Below, one piece after another: positions 1 to 7,551 of a stretch of DNA of 64,000 nucleotides. Each line of letters begins with the position of its first letter. Positions within the stretch are counted from its first letter, which is position 1. This DNA comes from Desulfofundulus kuznetsovii DSM 6115 (GTDB taxonomy: Bacteria; Bacillota; Desulfotomaculia; Desulfotomaculales; Desulfovirgulaceae). Location: positions 2,008,911-2,072,910 of the forward strand of contig NC_015573.1 in assembly GCF_000214705.1 (NCBI RefSeq), read 5' to 3'. The notes under the pieces are model-generated. The model was not told the origin of the DNA and did not search any database. It saw only the letters and a list, made by a program, of their open reading frames with translations. The translations under genes and the position numbers were made by a program.

Positions 1-1407
1 AACCTTACCCCGGGCTTCCAGGGTATCGTAGCCCACAAAACGGGTTTCCCCCAGCTTATCCCGCAGTACTTGATAAAAGGCGTCCTTCTCGGAAAGGTAT
101 TCCGTTTCCTGGCGCGCGCGGCGGGCCCTCTCCCGCTGCTCCTCCATGGCCCGGGCAAAGGCCTCCTCATCCACGGTTAACCCTTCCTCGGCAGCCATTT
201 CCCGGGTTAACTCCAGGGGAAAACCGTAGGTGTCATAAAGGCGGAAGGCATCCTCTCCCCGGATGACCGTGGAGCCGGCAGCCCTGGCCTCCTGAACCAG
301 ACGGTTCAAAATTTCCGTACCCTGGGCCAGGGTTTCTCCGAAACGTTCCTCTTCACTACGGATTATTTTCAGTACGTGACCTTGATTGGCCGGCAGCTCG
401 GGATAGGCACCGGCCATCTGTTTGATCACCGCCCCGGCCACCTGGTAAAGGAAAGGTTCGTGCAGTCCCAGCACCCGTCCAAAACGCACCGCCCGGCGCA
501 AAAGCCGCCGGAGCACATAACCCCGCCCTTCGTTGGAAGGCAGGGCCCCGTCGGAGATGGCAAAAGTAACCGCCCGGCAGTGATCGGCAATTACCTTCAG
601 GGCCATGTCTGTTTTGCTGCCGGCACCGTATTTCACGCCCGCCAGGCCGGCAGTAAAATCCATGATCTCCCGGAACAGGTCGGTATCGAAGTTGCTGGGC
701 ACTCCCTGCAGCACGGAAGCTACCCGCTCCAAACCCATACCGGTATCAATACCTTTGCTGGCCAGCGGCGTATAATTCCCGGCCTCATCCCGGAAAAACT
801 GGATAAACACCAGATTCCAGATCTCCAGGTAACGGTCACAGTCGCAGCCCACCCCGCAGCCGGCGGAACCGCACCCCCGCTCTTCTCCCAGGTCAACGTA
901 GATCTCCGAACAGGGGCCGCAGGGACCAACCCCGATTTCCCAGAAATTGGTATCCTTGCCCATGCGCACAATACGTTCGGCGGGGACGCCCACCTCCCGG
1001 TGCCAGATGTCAAAGGCCTCATCATCATCAAGATAAATGGATATCCACAACTTTTCCTCCGGCAGTCCCAAAACCCGGGTGGTGAACTCCCAGGCCCAGG
1101 GGATGGCCTTTTCTTTAAAATAATCCCCAAAGGAGAAATTGCCCAGCATCTCAAAGAAGGTGTGATGCCGGGCCGTACGGCCAACCGACTCAATATCCGG
1201 CGTGCGCAGGCACTTCTGGCAGGTGGTTACCCTGCGCACCTCCGGTTTGGCGGCACCCGTGAAATAAGGTTTAAAGGGAACCATTCCCGCGGCCGTCCAT
1301 AAAAGGCTGGGATCGTTCGTGGGAATCAAGGAAGCGCTGGGCAGAATGCGGTGCCCCCTCGCTTCAAAAAATTTGAGAAATTTTTCCCTGATCTCCTTCC
1401 CGGTCAC
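1..1407 (-). CDS. alaS: Alanyl-tRNA synthetase, N-terminal 469 codons (runs off the window)
   Basis: Class II aminoacyl-tRNA synthetase that charges tRNA-Ala in the cytoplasm. The open frame runs from a GTG at 1407 through position 1 without a stop and covers roughly the first half of the usual ~880 residues. Seen directly: [17 protein letters not shown] near residues 82-98, the CxxC near residue 63, and [17 protein letters not shown] in the second half. The GTG start is chosen because a GGGAGGT ribosome site lies a few bases upstream and the protein begins at the family position ([15 protein letters not shown]). No T-box leader is visible upstream. It is the last visible gene of the minus-strand block that begins with the Rrf2 regulator, an arrangement common in Firmicutes. 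Confidence 0.96.
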   Translation of the reverse strand, partial: MTGKEIREKFLKFFEARGHRILPSASLIPTNDPSLLWTAAGMVPFKPYFTGAAKPEVRRVTTCQKCLRTPDIESVGRTARHHTFFEMLGNFSFGDYFKEKAIPWAWEFTTRVLGLPEEKLWISIYLDDDEAFDIWHREVGVPAERIVRMGKDTNFWEIGVGPCGPCSEIYVDLGEERGCGSAGCGVGCDCDRYLEIWNLVFIQFFRDEAGNYTPLASKGIDTGMGLERVASVLQGVPSNFDTDLFREIMDFTAGLAGVKYGAGSKTDMALKVIADHCRAVTFAISDGALPSNEGRGYVLRRLLRRAVRFGRVLGLHEPFLYQVAGAVIKQMAGAYPELPANQGHVLKIIRSEEERFGETLAQGTEILNRLVQEARAAGSTVIRGEDAFRLYDTYGFPLELTREMAAEEGLTVDEEAFARAMEEQRERARRARQETEYLSEKDAFYQVLRDKLGETRFVGYDTLEARGKV

Positions 1408-1607
1408 TATACTTTACCTCCCGTTTAAAAAGAAAAACCGCTCTTCGCCGGTGTAAGGAAAGCCCATCATAATTTCGGAGTAATTATACAAAAAGTGCCT
1501 GTACGGTGTCAAGGGAGAGGCTTTGAACGTTCGTATTAAGATTCAGCAGGTAACTCTGTAATCGCCTGCCGTTTTGCACACGCAAAAGACACCCCTTAAA
1601 ATTTCTC

Positions 1608-1641
1608 TTGACACAATGGTACCGTATGTGGTACCATTGTG
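1608..1641 (+). promoter_or_regulatory. Promoter with a perfect 12-bp palindromic operator for the HicB unit
   Basis: A TTGACA box (1608-1613) is followed after 18 bases by TACCAT (1632-1637). A perfect inverted repeat, CACAATGGTACC at 1612-1623 and GGTACCATTGTG at 1630-1641, spans the interval between the two boxes. Such placement suits a dimeric ribbon-helix-helix repressor. HicB-family antitoxins usually repress their own promoter, so autoregulation by the gene at 1724 is the likely reading. Confidence 0.7.
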
Positions 1642-1652
1642 ATAGGTGATGA

Positions 1653-1727
1653 ATGGGAATGTCAAGATTCAAAAAAATAGCACTTGAAGCAATTAAAAAG
1701 CTTGAGGACAAAGGTGATGAGGAATGA
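1653..1727 (+). CDS. 24-residue peptide translationally coupled to hicB
   Basis: A small frame starts at ATG 1653 behind an AGGTGAT site and ends in TGA that overlaps the ATG of the HicB gene by four bases. The product is basic at the start and acidic at the end (MGMSRFKKIALEAIKKLEDK and four more residues). It occupies the place where HicA normally sits but has no HicA features. It may be a leader peptide that couples translation, or the remnant of a lost toxin. I do not recognise a family. The ribosome site and stop/start overlap are the only evidence that it is translated. Confidence 0.4.
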   Translation: MGMSRFKKIALEAIKKLEDKGDEE

Positions 1728-2095
1728 AGAGCCTGGAATATTACTTAAACTTAAACTACGAAATAAAACTGCGGAATTTGCCGGAGGACGAGGGTGGGGG
1801 TTGGCTTGCTGAGATTCCCCAACTTCCCGGCTGTATATCCGACGGTTCCACACCCGAAGAAGCCCTGGTAAACCTGGAGGACGCCAAGAAGTGTTGGATT
1901 GAAACCTGTCTTGAGCTTGGACGCCCTGTACCAGAACCGGTTCCAGAAAACTATTCAGGACAACTGAGGATTCGTATCCCAAAGTCCTTACACCGCATTT
2001 TAGCAGAAAAGGCTAAGGAAGAAAATGTCAGCCTTAATCAGTACATCAGTTACCAGCTAGCACGCAGCGTAGGTTTTGCACAAGGGGGTAAGTAA
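1724..2095 (+). CDS. HicB-family antitoxin-like protein, orphan
   Basis: A 123-residue protein with the HicB layout: an N-terminal partly degenerate RNase-H-like HicB domain (residues ~10-70, with GGGWLAEIPQLPGCISDGST and PEEAL) and a C-terminal ribbon-helix-helix DNA-binding segment (LRIRIPKSLHRILAEKAK, ~85-115). HicB proteins neutralise the HicA RNase and repress the operon. No hicA is adjacent; a 24-residue frame overlaps the start instead. The unit has its own palindromic promoter and terminator and stands on the plus strand inside a minus-strand housekeeping block, which suggests an acquired cassette or a free-standing regulator. Confidence 0.8.
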   Translation: MKSLEYYLNLNYEIKLRNLPEDEGGGWLAEIPQLPGCISDGSTPEEALVNLEDAKKCWIETCLELGRPVPEPVPENYSGQLRIRIPKSLHRILAEKAKEENVSLNQYISYQLARSVGFAQGGK

Positions 2096-2099
2096 GCTC

Positions 2100-2130
2100 A
2101 GTCCGGCCTAAAGCCGGGCTTTTTATTTTA
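2100..2130 (+). terminator. Rho-independent terminator after hicB
   Basis: The stem AGTCCGGC / GCCGGGCT with a CTAAA loop is followed by a T-rich tract directly after the hicB stop. Confidence 0.8.
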
Positions 2131-2175
2131 ATTTTTGCTCACACGCATCCACCAGATATCAGGAGCGGTTTCTAT

Positions 2176-2206
2176 AAAAAAAAGTGAGGGGTTTCCTCAC
2201 TTTTAG
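2176..2206 (-). terminator. Rho-independent terminator for the minus-strand small-gene unit
   Basis: On the minus strand, AAAGTGAGG pairs with CCTCACTTT (2181-2203) and is followed by a run of T. The stem overlaps the stop codon of the YtxH-like gene. It probably ends most transcription of the Rrf2-to-YtxH operon before alaS. Confidence 0.8.
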
Positions 2207-2406
2207 CGGATAATGTCGCTGACCCTGCTGGTCACTCCCCGGAGTATCCGTTGTGTCCTGGACCCGGGACGCCTGCTCTTCACTATCCGAAAAATGCTCC
2301 TCTGCTCCGGTTTTCTTTGTGGGGGGGCCATGAGAATACCGAGCACTGCTCCCAGTACACTGCCGGCAATGACACCGCGCCAGAAGCCCATACGCACCAC
2401 CTTCAC
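2203..2406 (-). CDS. Small YtxH-like membrane protein
   Basis: A 67-residue protein (GTG start) with one hydrophobic, glycine-rich segment near residues 8-27 (GVIAGSVLGAVLGILMAPPQ) followed by a basic tail. The glycine-rich segment ending in LMAPP is the hallmark of YtxH-domain proteins, which are general-stress-associated small membrane proteins of unknown biochemical role. It lies 14 bases downstream of the zinc-ribbon gene. A second GTG at 2400 could equally be the start. Its position between mnmA and alaS is seen in related genomes as a gene of unknown function (established order from memory, not checked). Confidence 0.65.
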   Translation of the reverse strand: MKVVRMGFWRGVIAGSVLGAVLGILMAPPQRKPEQRSIFRIVKSRRPGSRTQRILRGVTSRVSDIIR

Positions 2407-2420
2407 CCCCTGGCGAAAAA

Positions 2421-2594
2421 TTAAAGCAGGAATTCGTTATGCGGATCAAAGGCTACCAGACTGCCATCTTCAGCCAGTTCGTAAATCTGCACACCTTCTT
2501 TATTGATGCGGTATTCTACGCAACAATCCCAGCAGTAATACTGGTCCTGGCCCACTTTCCCGGTAGCTTTACCACCACAAACCGGGCAATTCAA
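2421..2594 (-). CDS. 57-residue zinc-ribbon protein (TTG start)
   Basis: A short frame begins with TTG at 2594 behind a GGAGGCGAAG ribosome site. It encodes LNCPVCGGKATGKVGQDQYY followed by CWDCC, giving two CxxC knuckles that form a likely zinc ribbon, then an acidic tail ending in FDPHNEFLL. No catalytic motif is visible. It sits between mnmA and the YtxH-like gene on the same strand and probably belongs to the same transcript. The partner is unknown. The gene is easily missed because of its length and its TTG start. Confidence 0.65.
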   Translation of the reverse strand: MNCPVCGGKATGKVGQDQYYCWDCCVEYRINKEGVQIYELAEDGSLVAFDPHNEFLL

Positions 2595-2779
2595 ATAACT
2601 TCGCCTCCTGTATCATCCTTTACACCTGCATTATGCCCGGCCGGGGCAAAAAAAATACGCCTCACGGCCCGCCATTTGTCGCAACAAACCCTAGAATCTG
2701 GAAACATTTCAGGCGTTATACAGACCGGGACAGGTCCATGGGCGTTTTCTTTTTTATGGGCTTTGTTTTACAGACATTG

Positions 2780-3889
2780 TTAAAAAACAGCAGGGGTTTT
2801 TCTTTTGCCGTTTCCAGCTATAATGCCTCCTCCGACAACGTAATCGCCCTGATAGTAGACCACCGACTGGCCGGGGGTGATGGCCCGCTGAGGTTTGACA
2901 AAACGAACCAGTACCCCGTCATCATCCAGGGGACTGATCACCGCCGGTGCCGGGCGGGAGTTGTAGCGGATCTGGGCGGATACTTCCATTGGTGCGCTCA
3001 GCTTTTCAATTAAAATAAAATTATTGTCTTCCGCCACCAGCTCATCCCCCAGGATGGCTTCTTCGGGCCCCAGTACGACGGCGTTGCGCTCGGGGTCGAT
3101 GTCCACCACATAGAGCCTCTGCCCCGCGGCGATGCCCAATCCCCGGCGCTGGCCGATGGTATAAAAGGGTATACCCCGGTGCCGGCCAATAACGTTACCC
3201 TGGAGATCGAGAAAAGGCCCCGGCTTAATTTCAGCCCCCGCCCGTTCTTTTAAAAAGTTATGGTAATCGTTATCGGGAATAAAACAGATTTCCTGGCTTT
3301 CGGGCTTTTCCGCCACCGGCAGGTTCCTTTCCGCCGCCATGCGGCGCACCTGTTCCTTGGTATAATCCCCTAAAGGCATCAACGTGTGCGCCAGTTGCTC
3401 CTGGGTCATGTTGTACAGGACATAGGTCTGGTCCTTGCGGGCATCGGCCGCCCGTTTCAAAACATAGCGCCGCCGGTACTCATCGTAAACTATCCGGGCA
3501 TAATGGCCGGTGGCCACATAACTCGCTCCCAGGGAGCGGGCCTTTTGCAGCAGGCTTTCAAACTTGATATAGCGGTTGCAGGCAATGCAGGGGTTGGGTG
3601 TCCGCCCCTTTAGGTATTCCGCACAAAAATAGTTTACCACCTTATCCTCAAAAATTTCGCGGAAATTAAGCACGTAATAGGGAATACCCAGCCGGTGGGC
3701 CACCCGGCGGGCGTCTTCAACAGCGGCCAGGGAACAACAGCCCACGTGTTCCCCGGCCACCTCGGTGACGCCGGGGTCCCAGATCTGCATGGTCACCCCG
3801 ATTACTTCATAGCCCCTTTCAACCAAAAGGGCGGCGGTGACCGAACTGTCCACACCGCCGCTCATGGCCACGATAACCCTTGGCTTCAT
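2780..3889 (-). CDS. mnmA: tRNA-specific 2-thiouridylase MnmA
   Basis: A 369-residue PP-loop enzyme that adds sulfur to U34 of tRNA-Lys, -Glu and -Gln, taking sulfur from a cysteine desulfurase. Seen: the ATP pyrophosphatase loop MSGGVDSSV (residues 9-17), the first catalytic cysteine in NPCIACNRYIKF, the second in ESQEICFIPD, and the C-terminal beta-barrel with GQRRGLGI. The start at ATG 3889 has an AGGTGAATT site; a longer upstream extension of the frame overlaps iscU and is not needed. It is 13 bases downstream of iscU, so sulfur donor and acceptor are encoded together. Confidence 0.96.
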   Translation of the reverse strand: MKPRVIVAMSGGVDSSVTAALLVERGYEVIGVTMQIWDPGVTEVAGEHVGCCSLAAVEDARRVAHRLGIPYYVLNFREIFEDKVVNYFCAEYLKGRTPNPCIACNRYIKFESLLQKARSLGASYVATGHYARIVYDEYRRRYVLKRAADARKDQTYVLYNMTQEQLAHTLMPLGDYTKEQVRRMAAERNLPVAEKPESQEICFIPDNDYHNFLKERAGAEIKPGPFLDLQGNVIGRHRGIPFYTIGQRRGLGIAAGQRLYVVDIDPERNAVVLGPEEAILGDELVAEDNNFILIEKLSAPMEVSAQIRYNSRPAPAVISPLDDDGVLVRFVKPQRAITPGQSVVYYQGDYVVGGGIIAGNGKRKTPAVF

Positions 3890-3902
3890 CCAATTCACCT
3901 GT

Positions 3903-4280
3903 TTATGCTTCTTTTTTCTTTTTGCTGAGGTAATCCTGGATGGCCGCATGCAGGGCATCAGCGGCCAGGTTGGAACAGTGCATTTTCTGGGGAGGCAGCC
4001 CGTCCAGAGCCTCGGCCACCTGCTTGTTGCTCACCTGCATGGCCTCTTCCAGGGTCTTCCCCTTGACCAGTTCGGTTACCATGCTGCTGGTGGCAATGGC
4101 CGCCCCGCAACCAAAGGTTTTAAACTTAATGTCCTCGATAATATTATCTTTTACTTTAATATAGATTTTCATGATATCCCCGCACACCGGGTTGCCCACC
4201 TGGCCCACGCCATCGGCATCGGGAATTTCTCCCACATTGCGGGGATTGGTAAAATGGTCCATTACTTTTTCTGAATACAT
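3903..4280 (-). CDS. iscU: Iron-sulfur cluster scaffold IscU/NifU N-terminal type
   Basis: A 125-residue scaffold on which [2Fe-2S] and [4Fe-4S] clusters are built from sulfur supplied by the cysteine desulfurase. The three conserved cysteines are visible in GNPVCGDIM, FGCGAAIA and MHCSNLA, with the aspartate of VGQVGNPVCGD. The start MYSEKVMDHFTNPRNVG is the standard family start and has a GGGAGG site. It follows iscS by 17 bases. The order iscS-iscU-mnmA matches the nifS-nifU-trmU arrangement of anaerobic Firmicutes. The ending is lysine-rich. Confidence 0.94.
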   Translation of the reverse strand: MYSEKVMDHFTNPRNVGEIPDADGVGQVGNPVCGDIMKIYIKVKDNIIEDIKFKTFGCGAAIATSSMVTELVKGKTLEEAMQVSNKQVAEALDGLPPQKMHCSNLAADALHAAIQDYLSKKKKEA

Positions 4281-4297
4281 CGCTTTGGCGACCTCCC

Positions 4298-5524
4298 TTA
4301 AGCACGGCAGGTATGGCTGATCCGGCAACCGTTGCACCGGTCGGAAAGGGAAAATTCCGTCTCCTGATCCAGGGGGGACATGGCCCGCAGCCTTTCCACA
4401 ATCGGCGGCATGACCTCCAGGAAGTAATCGATATCTTCTTCCGTATTATCCCTGCCCAGGGTTATACGGATGGAACCGTGGGCCACCTCGTGGGGGATGC
4501 CCATGGCCAGCAAAACGTGGGACGGCTCCAGAGAACCGGAAGTACAGGCCGAACCGCTGGAAGCGGCAATACCCTGCAGGTCCAGGCTTAAAAGCATGGA
4601 CTCGCCTTCAATAAACTCAAAACAGAAACTGGCATGGTTGGGCAGACGTTTGGTGGGATGGCCCGTTAGACGCACGTGATCTATTTTTTCCGTCACCTCA
4701 CGAATGAGCCTATCCCGCAACCTGGTGAGGTAGGCCGCCTCCTGCTCCATATTGGCCATGGCCAGCTCCGCTGCCTTGCCCAGGCCAATAATTCCGGGAG
4801 TGTTCTCCGTCCCCGCCCGGCGCAGCCGTTCCTGGGCGCCGCCATGGAAGAGGGTCTGTCTCCAGCGGGTACCTTTACGAATGTAAAGGGCGCCAATGCC
4901 TTTGGGGCCATAGATCTTGTGTCCGGAGATGGTCAACAGGTCCACGTTTAGTTCATCGACATTGACGGGAATTTTACCAAAACTCTGTACCGCATCGGTA
5001 TGGAACAAAATGCCCCTTTCCCTGGCCAGGCGCCCGATTTCGGCAATGGGCATGATGGTACCCACTTCGTTGTTGGCGTGCATAATGGTAATTAAAATAG
5101 TCTTGTCGGTAATAGCGGCGGCCACGTCTTCCACGCTGACCATGCCGTACTGGTCTACCGGCAAAATGGTAACGGTAAATCCCTGCTTGCCCAGGGCTTT
5201 CACGGTATTGAGGACGGCATGGTGTTCTACGGCGGAAGTAATAATGTGGTTGCCGCGGTTGCGGTTGGTATAGGCCACCCCGTGAATGGCCATGTTGTCG
5301 GCTTCCGTACCGCCGCTGGTGAAAACAATTTCGGCGGGATTGGCACCAATGGCCGCGGCCACCTTTTCCCTGGCTTCTTCCACCGCCTTCCGGGCCTTCT
5401 GGCCAAAGTAGTGCAGGCTGGTGGGATTGCCGAAATTATCTTTTAAAAAGCGGCACATTTCCTCCACCACTTCCGGGTGTACGGGAGTGGTGGCACTGTG
5501 GTCGAAATAAACTCGACGGGTCAT
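4298..5524 (-). CDS. iscS: Cysteine desulfurase (IscS/NifS group)
   Basis: A 408-residue pyridoxal-phosphate enzyme that converts cysteine to alanine and a protein persulfide for Fe-S clusters and tRNA thiolation. Seen: HSATTPVHPEV at the N-terminus, TSGGTEADNMAI, the PLP lysine in SGHKIYGPKGIGALY, and the catalytic cysteine in SSGSACTSGSLEPSHVLLAM. The C-terminus carries an extra segment with three cysteines (DRCNGCRISHTCRA) that is longer than in E. coli IscS and may bind metal. The start at ATG 5524 has a GGAGG site ten bases away. It lies 26 bases downstream of the Rrf2 regulator. Confidence 0.95.
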   Translation of the reverse strand: MTRRVYFDHSATTPVHPEVVEEMCRFLKDNFGNPTSLHYFGQKARKAVEEAREKVAAAIGANPAEIVFTSGGTEADNMAIHGVAYTNRNRGNHIITSAVEHHAVLNTVKALGKQGFTVTILPVDQYGMVSVEDVAAAITDKTILITIMHANNEVGTIMPIAEIGRLARERGILFHTDAVQSFGKIPVNVDELNVDLLTISGHKIYGPKGIGALYIRKGTRWRQTLFHGGAQERLRRAGTENTPGIIGLGKAAELAMANMEQEAAYLTRLRDRLIREVTEKIDHVRLTGHPTKRLPNHASFCFEFIEGESMLLSLDLQGIAASSGSACTSGSLEPSHVLLAMGIPHEVAHGSIRITLGRDNTEEDIDYFLEVMPPIVERLRAMSPLDQETEFSLSDRCNGCRISHTCRA

Positions 5525-5550
5525 ACAGCGTCTAGCCTCCTCTTTTTTGG

Positions 5551-5988
5551 TCAAAATTCCCTGCTCTGGCGGATCTTTGCGGCGTCGCGGCACATATCAG
5601 CCAGGCTGATGGAATCCAGTACCCCGGCGATACTGTCCCGTACCCGGGCCCAAACAATACGGCTAATGCAGTAGTCAGCCTGGTCGCATTCTTTTGGATC
5701 CACTTCCTTGACGCATTCCACGGGCGCAATAGGTCCCTCCAGGGCCCGGATTATATCTCCCACCTTAATATTCTCCGGCTCCCGGGCCAGGATATACCCC
5801 CCCTGGGCTCCCCTGACACTTTTGACCAAACCGGCCTTGCGTAACCTGGCAATCAGCTGTTCCAGATAGTGCTCGGAAAGGTTTTGTCTTTCGGCCACAC
5901 TCTTCAAGGGGATGGGTTCCGTCCCGTAATGTTGAGCCAGATCAAACATGGCCTTAAGACCGTAGTGCCCCCTGGTGGACAGGCGCAA
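5551..5988 (-). CDS. Rrf2-family regulator (IscR/CymR type)
   Basis: A 145-residue winged-helix regulator. The family start RLSTRGHYGLKAMFDLAQHY, the recognition helix region LSEHYLEQLIARLRKAG and the wing VRGAQGGYIL are clear. Three cysteines (ECVKEVDPKECDQADYC, residues ~97-113) are spaced like the Fe-S ligands of IscR, so cluster sensing is likely; CymR, which senses cysteine synthase, is the alternative. Start is TTG at 5988 behind GGGGGAGGTGA. As first gene of the iscS-iscU-mnmA unit it probably represses its own operon through the repeats at its promoter. Confidence 0.9.
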   Translation of the reverse strand: MRLSTRGHYGLKAMFDLAQHYGTEPIPLKSVAERQNLSEHYLEQLIARLRKAGLVKSVRGAQGGYILAREPENIKVGDIIRALEGPIAPVECVKEVDPKECDQADYCISRIVWARVRDSIAGVLDSISLADMCRDAAKIRQSREF

Positions 5989-6027
5989 ACCGTCACCTCC
6001 CCCGGGTTATGAATCCATGTTCAATTC

Positions 6028-6118
6028 ATACTAAATTACTCGGATTTCATGGGATGATTGTAACACATCCCATCAAGCGGTGTCAATAAAAACCGAGTAA
6101 AATACTAAGAATTACTCC
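6028..6118 (-). promoter_or_regulatory. Rrf2-operon promoter flanked by repeated operator-like boxes
   Basis: On the minus strand a TTGACA box (6081-6086) and a TACAAT box (6057-6062) are 18 bases apart. TTACTCGG occurs inverted on both sides of the promoter (6036-6043 and 6093-6100), and ATACTAA-ATTACTC occurs as a direct repeat at 6028-6041 and 6102-6117. The sites are A/T-rich boxes of the kind bound by Rrf2 proteins; regulation by the first gene of the operon is inferred. The outermost copy overlaps the 3' end of rarA. Confidence 0.7.
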
Positions 6119-7398
6119 TTCTCCTCCCCCTGGCCGGAAGGCTCGTAAAACACCTCGCCCGCTAATTCCGGGGGGAGGTATTGCTGGGGCACATGGTGGC
6201 CGGGGTAGTCGTGGGGGTACTTGTAGCCCTTCCCGTGGCCCAGGGCGGCAGCGCCGGGATAACTGGCATCCCGCAGGTGAACGGGCACCGGGTGGGATCT
6301 CTCCCTTTCCACCACGGCCATGGCCCGGTCAATGGCCCGGATCACCGAATTGCTCTTGGGCGCCCTGGCGATATACAGGGCGGCCTCGGCCATAATAATG
6401 CGGGCCTCCGGCAGTCCCACCCGCTCCACGGCCTGGGCCGCGGCGGTGGCCACCAGAAGGGCCCGGGGATCGGCCAGGCCCACATCCTCGGCGGCATGGA
6501 TCATCATCCGCCGGCAGATAAAGGCGGGATCCTCCCCGGCATAAATAAGGCGGGCCAGCCAGTAGACGGTGGCCTGGGGATCGGAACCCCGCATGCTCTT
6601 GATGAAGGCGGAAACCACATCGTAATGCTCATCTTCCCGGTCGTATTTGAGCACCAGGCGCCCCGAGGCCTGTTCGGCCACCGCCAGATCAATGCGCCGT
6701 ACCCCCTCCTCGTCGGGGGGAGTGGTGAGCACCGCCATTTCCAAAAAGTTCAGGGCCGCCCGGGCATCACCGTTGGCCGTCCGGACGAAATGCCGCAACG
6801 CCTCCGGATCAATCTCCACCCGGTACTCCCCGAGGCCCCGTTCCTTATCGGCAAGCGCCCGCTGCAGGATGCGGTAAATGGCTTCATCGGAAAGAGGTTC
6901 CAGGCGGTAGAGCTGTGAACGGCTTAACAGGGGGCGGTTGACGGTAAACATGGGGTTTTCCGTGGTGGACCCGATCAAGGTAATTAAGCCGTTTTCCACC
7001 GAGGGGAGGAGGGCGTCCTGCTGGGCCTTGTTGAAGCGGTGAATTTCATCTATGAAGAGGATTGTTTTTTGACCGTAATAGGCCCGCCGGTCCTTTGCCT
7101 CCTGGACCACCCGGCGGATATCGTTTACCCCGGCCATGACCGCGTTGAGACTGGCAAAATGCGCCCGGGTCATGCGGGCGATAATACGGGCCAGGGTGGT
7201 TTTCCCCGTCCCCGGCGGGCCCCAAAGGATGATGGAACGCAGCTGGTCGGCTTCGATGGCCCGGCGCAAGGGCGTGCCCCTGCCCACAACGGCAGCCTGC
7301 TCTTCAAATTCATCCAGAGTGGTCGGGCGCATCCGCTCGGCCAGGGGAGCCTCCCGCTCCAGCGTGTGCTCCAGGGAGCGGGTGAACAGGTTGTCCAT
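6112..7398 (-). CDS. rarA: Replication-associated recombination protein RarA (MgsA)
   Basis: A 428-residue AAA+ ATPase of the clamp-loader clade that acts at stalled replication forks. Seen: [13 protein letters not shown] at the N-terminus, Walker [14 protein letters not shown], Walker [11 protein letters not shown], sensor [10 protein letters not shown], arginine finger [13 protein letters not shown], and the C-terminal tetramerisation part ending with [16 protein letters not shown], which is typical of the family. Start ATG has a GAGGTGA site. It is separated from the Rrf2 operon by that operon's own promoter. Confidence 0.95.
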   Translation of the reverse strand: MDNLFTRSLEHTLEREAPLAERMRPTTLDEFEEQAAVVGRGTPLRRAIEADQLRSIILWGPPGTGKTTLARIIARMTRAHFASLNAVMAGVNDIRRVVQEAKDRRAYYGQKTILFIDEIHRFNKAQQDALLPSVENGLITLIGSTTENPMFTVNRPLLSRSQLYRLEPLSDEAIYRILQRALADKERGLGEYRVEIDPEALRHFVRTANGDARAALNFLEMAVLTTPPDEEGVRRIDLAVAEQASGRLVLKYDREDEHYDVVSAFIKSMRGSDPQATVYWLARLIYAGEDPAFICRRMMIHAAEDVGLADPRALLVATAAAQAVERVGLPEARIIMAEAALYIARAPKSNSVIRAIDRAMAVVERERSHPVPVHLRDASYPGAAALGHGKGYKYPHDYPGHHVPQQYLPPELAGEVFYEPSGQGEEKE

Positions 7399-7551
7399 TG
7401 AGAAAACTCACCTCTGACTTCATTGTACTAAAAAACCGCCGGCCAAACCGGAAAATGTCGCTGCGTAAGTTTAAACACCACAGAGCCGTTAACGTAACCC
7501 CCATTAATTCTTGAATAGAAATCAGACAGAGCGTAGAGTTGCCTGCATCCT

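Noticed and set aside
376-1302. Long open frame antisense to alaS
   Set aside because: Shadow frame over a clear alaS; no ribosome site or family motif.
1408-1650. T-box leader for alaS
   Set aside because: No specifier loop or antiterminator sequence (T-box TGGNACC-type element) in the correct strand upstream of alaS.
3890-3958. Upstream extension of mnmA (and similar extensions of iscU, iscS, aspS, hisS)
   Set aside because: The extra residues overlap neighbouring genes, lack family similarity and lack ribosome sites; family-typical starts have good sites.
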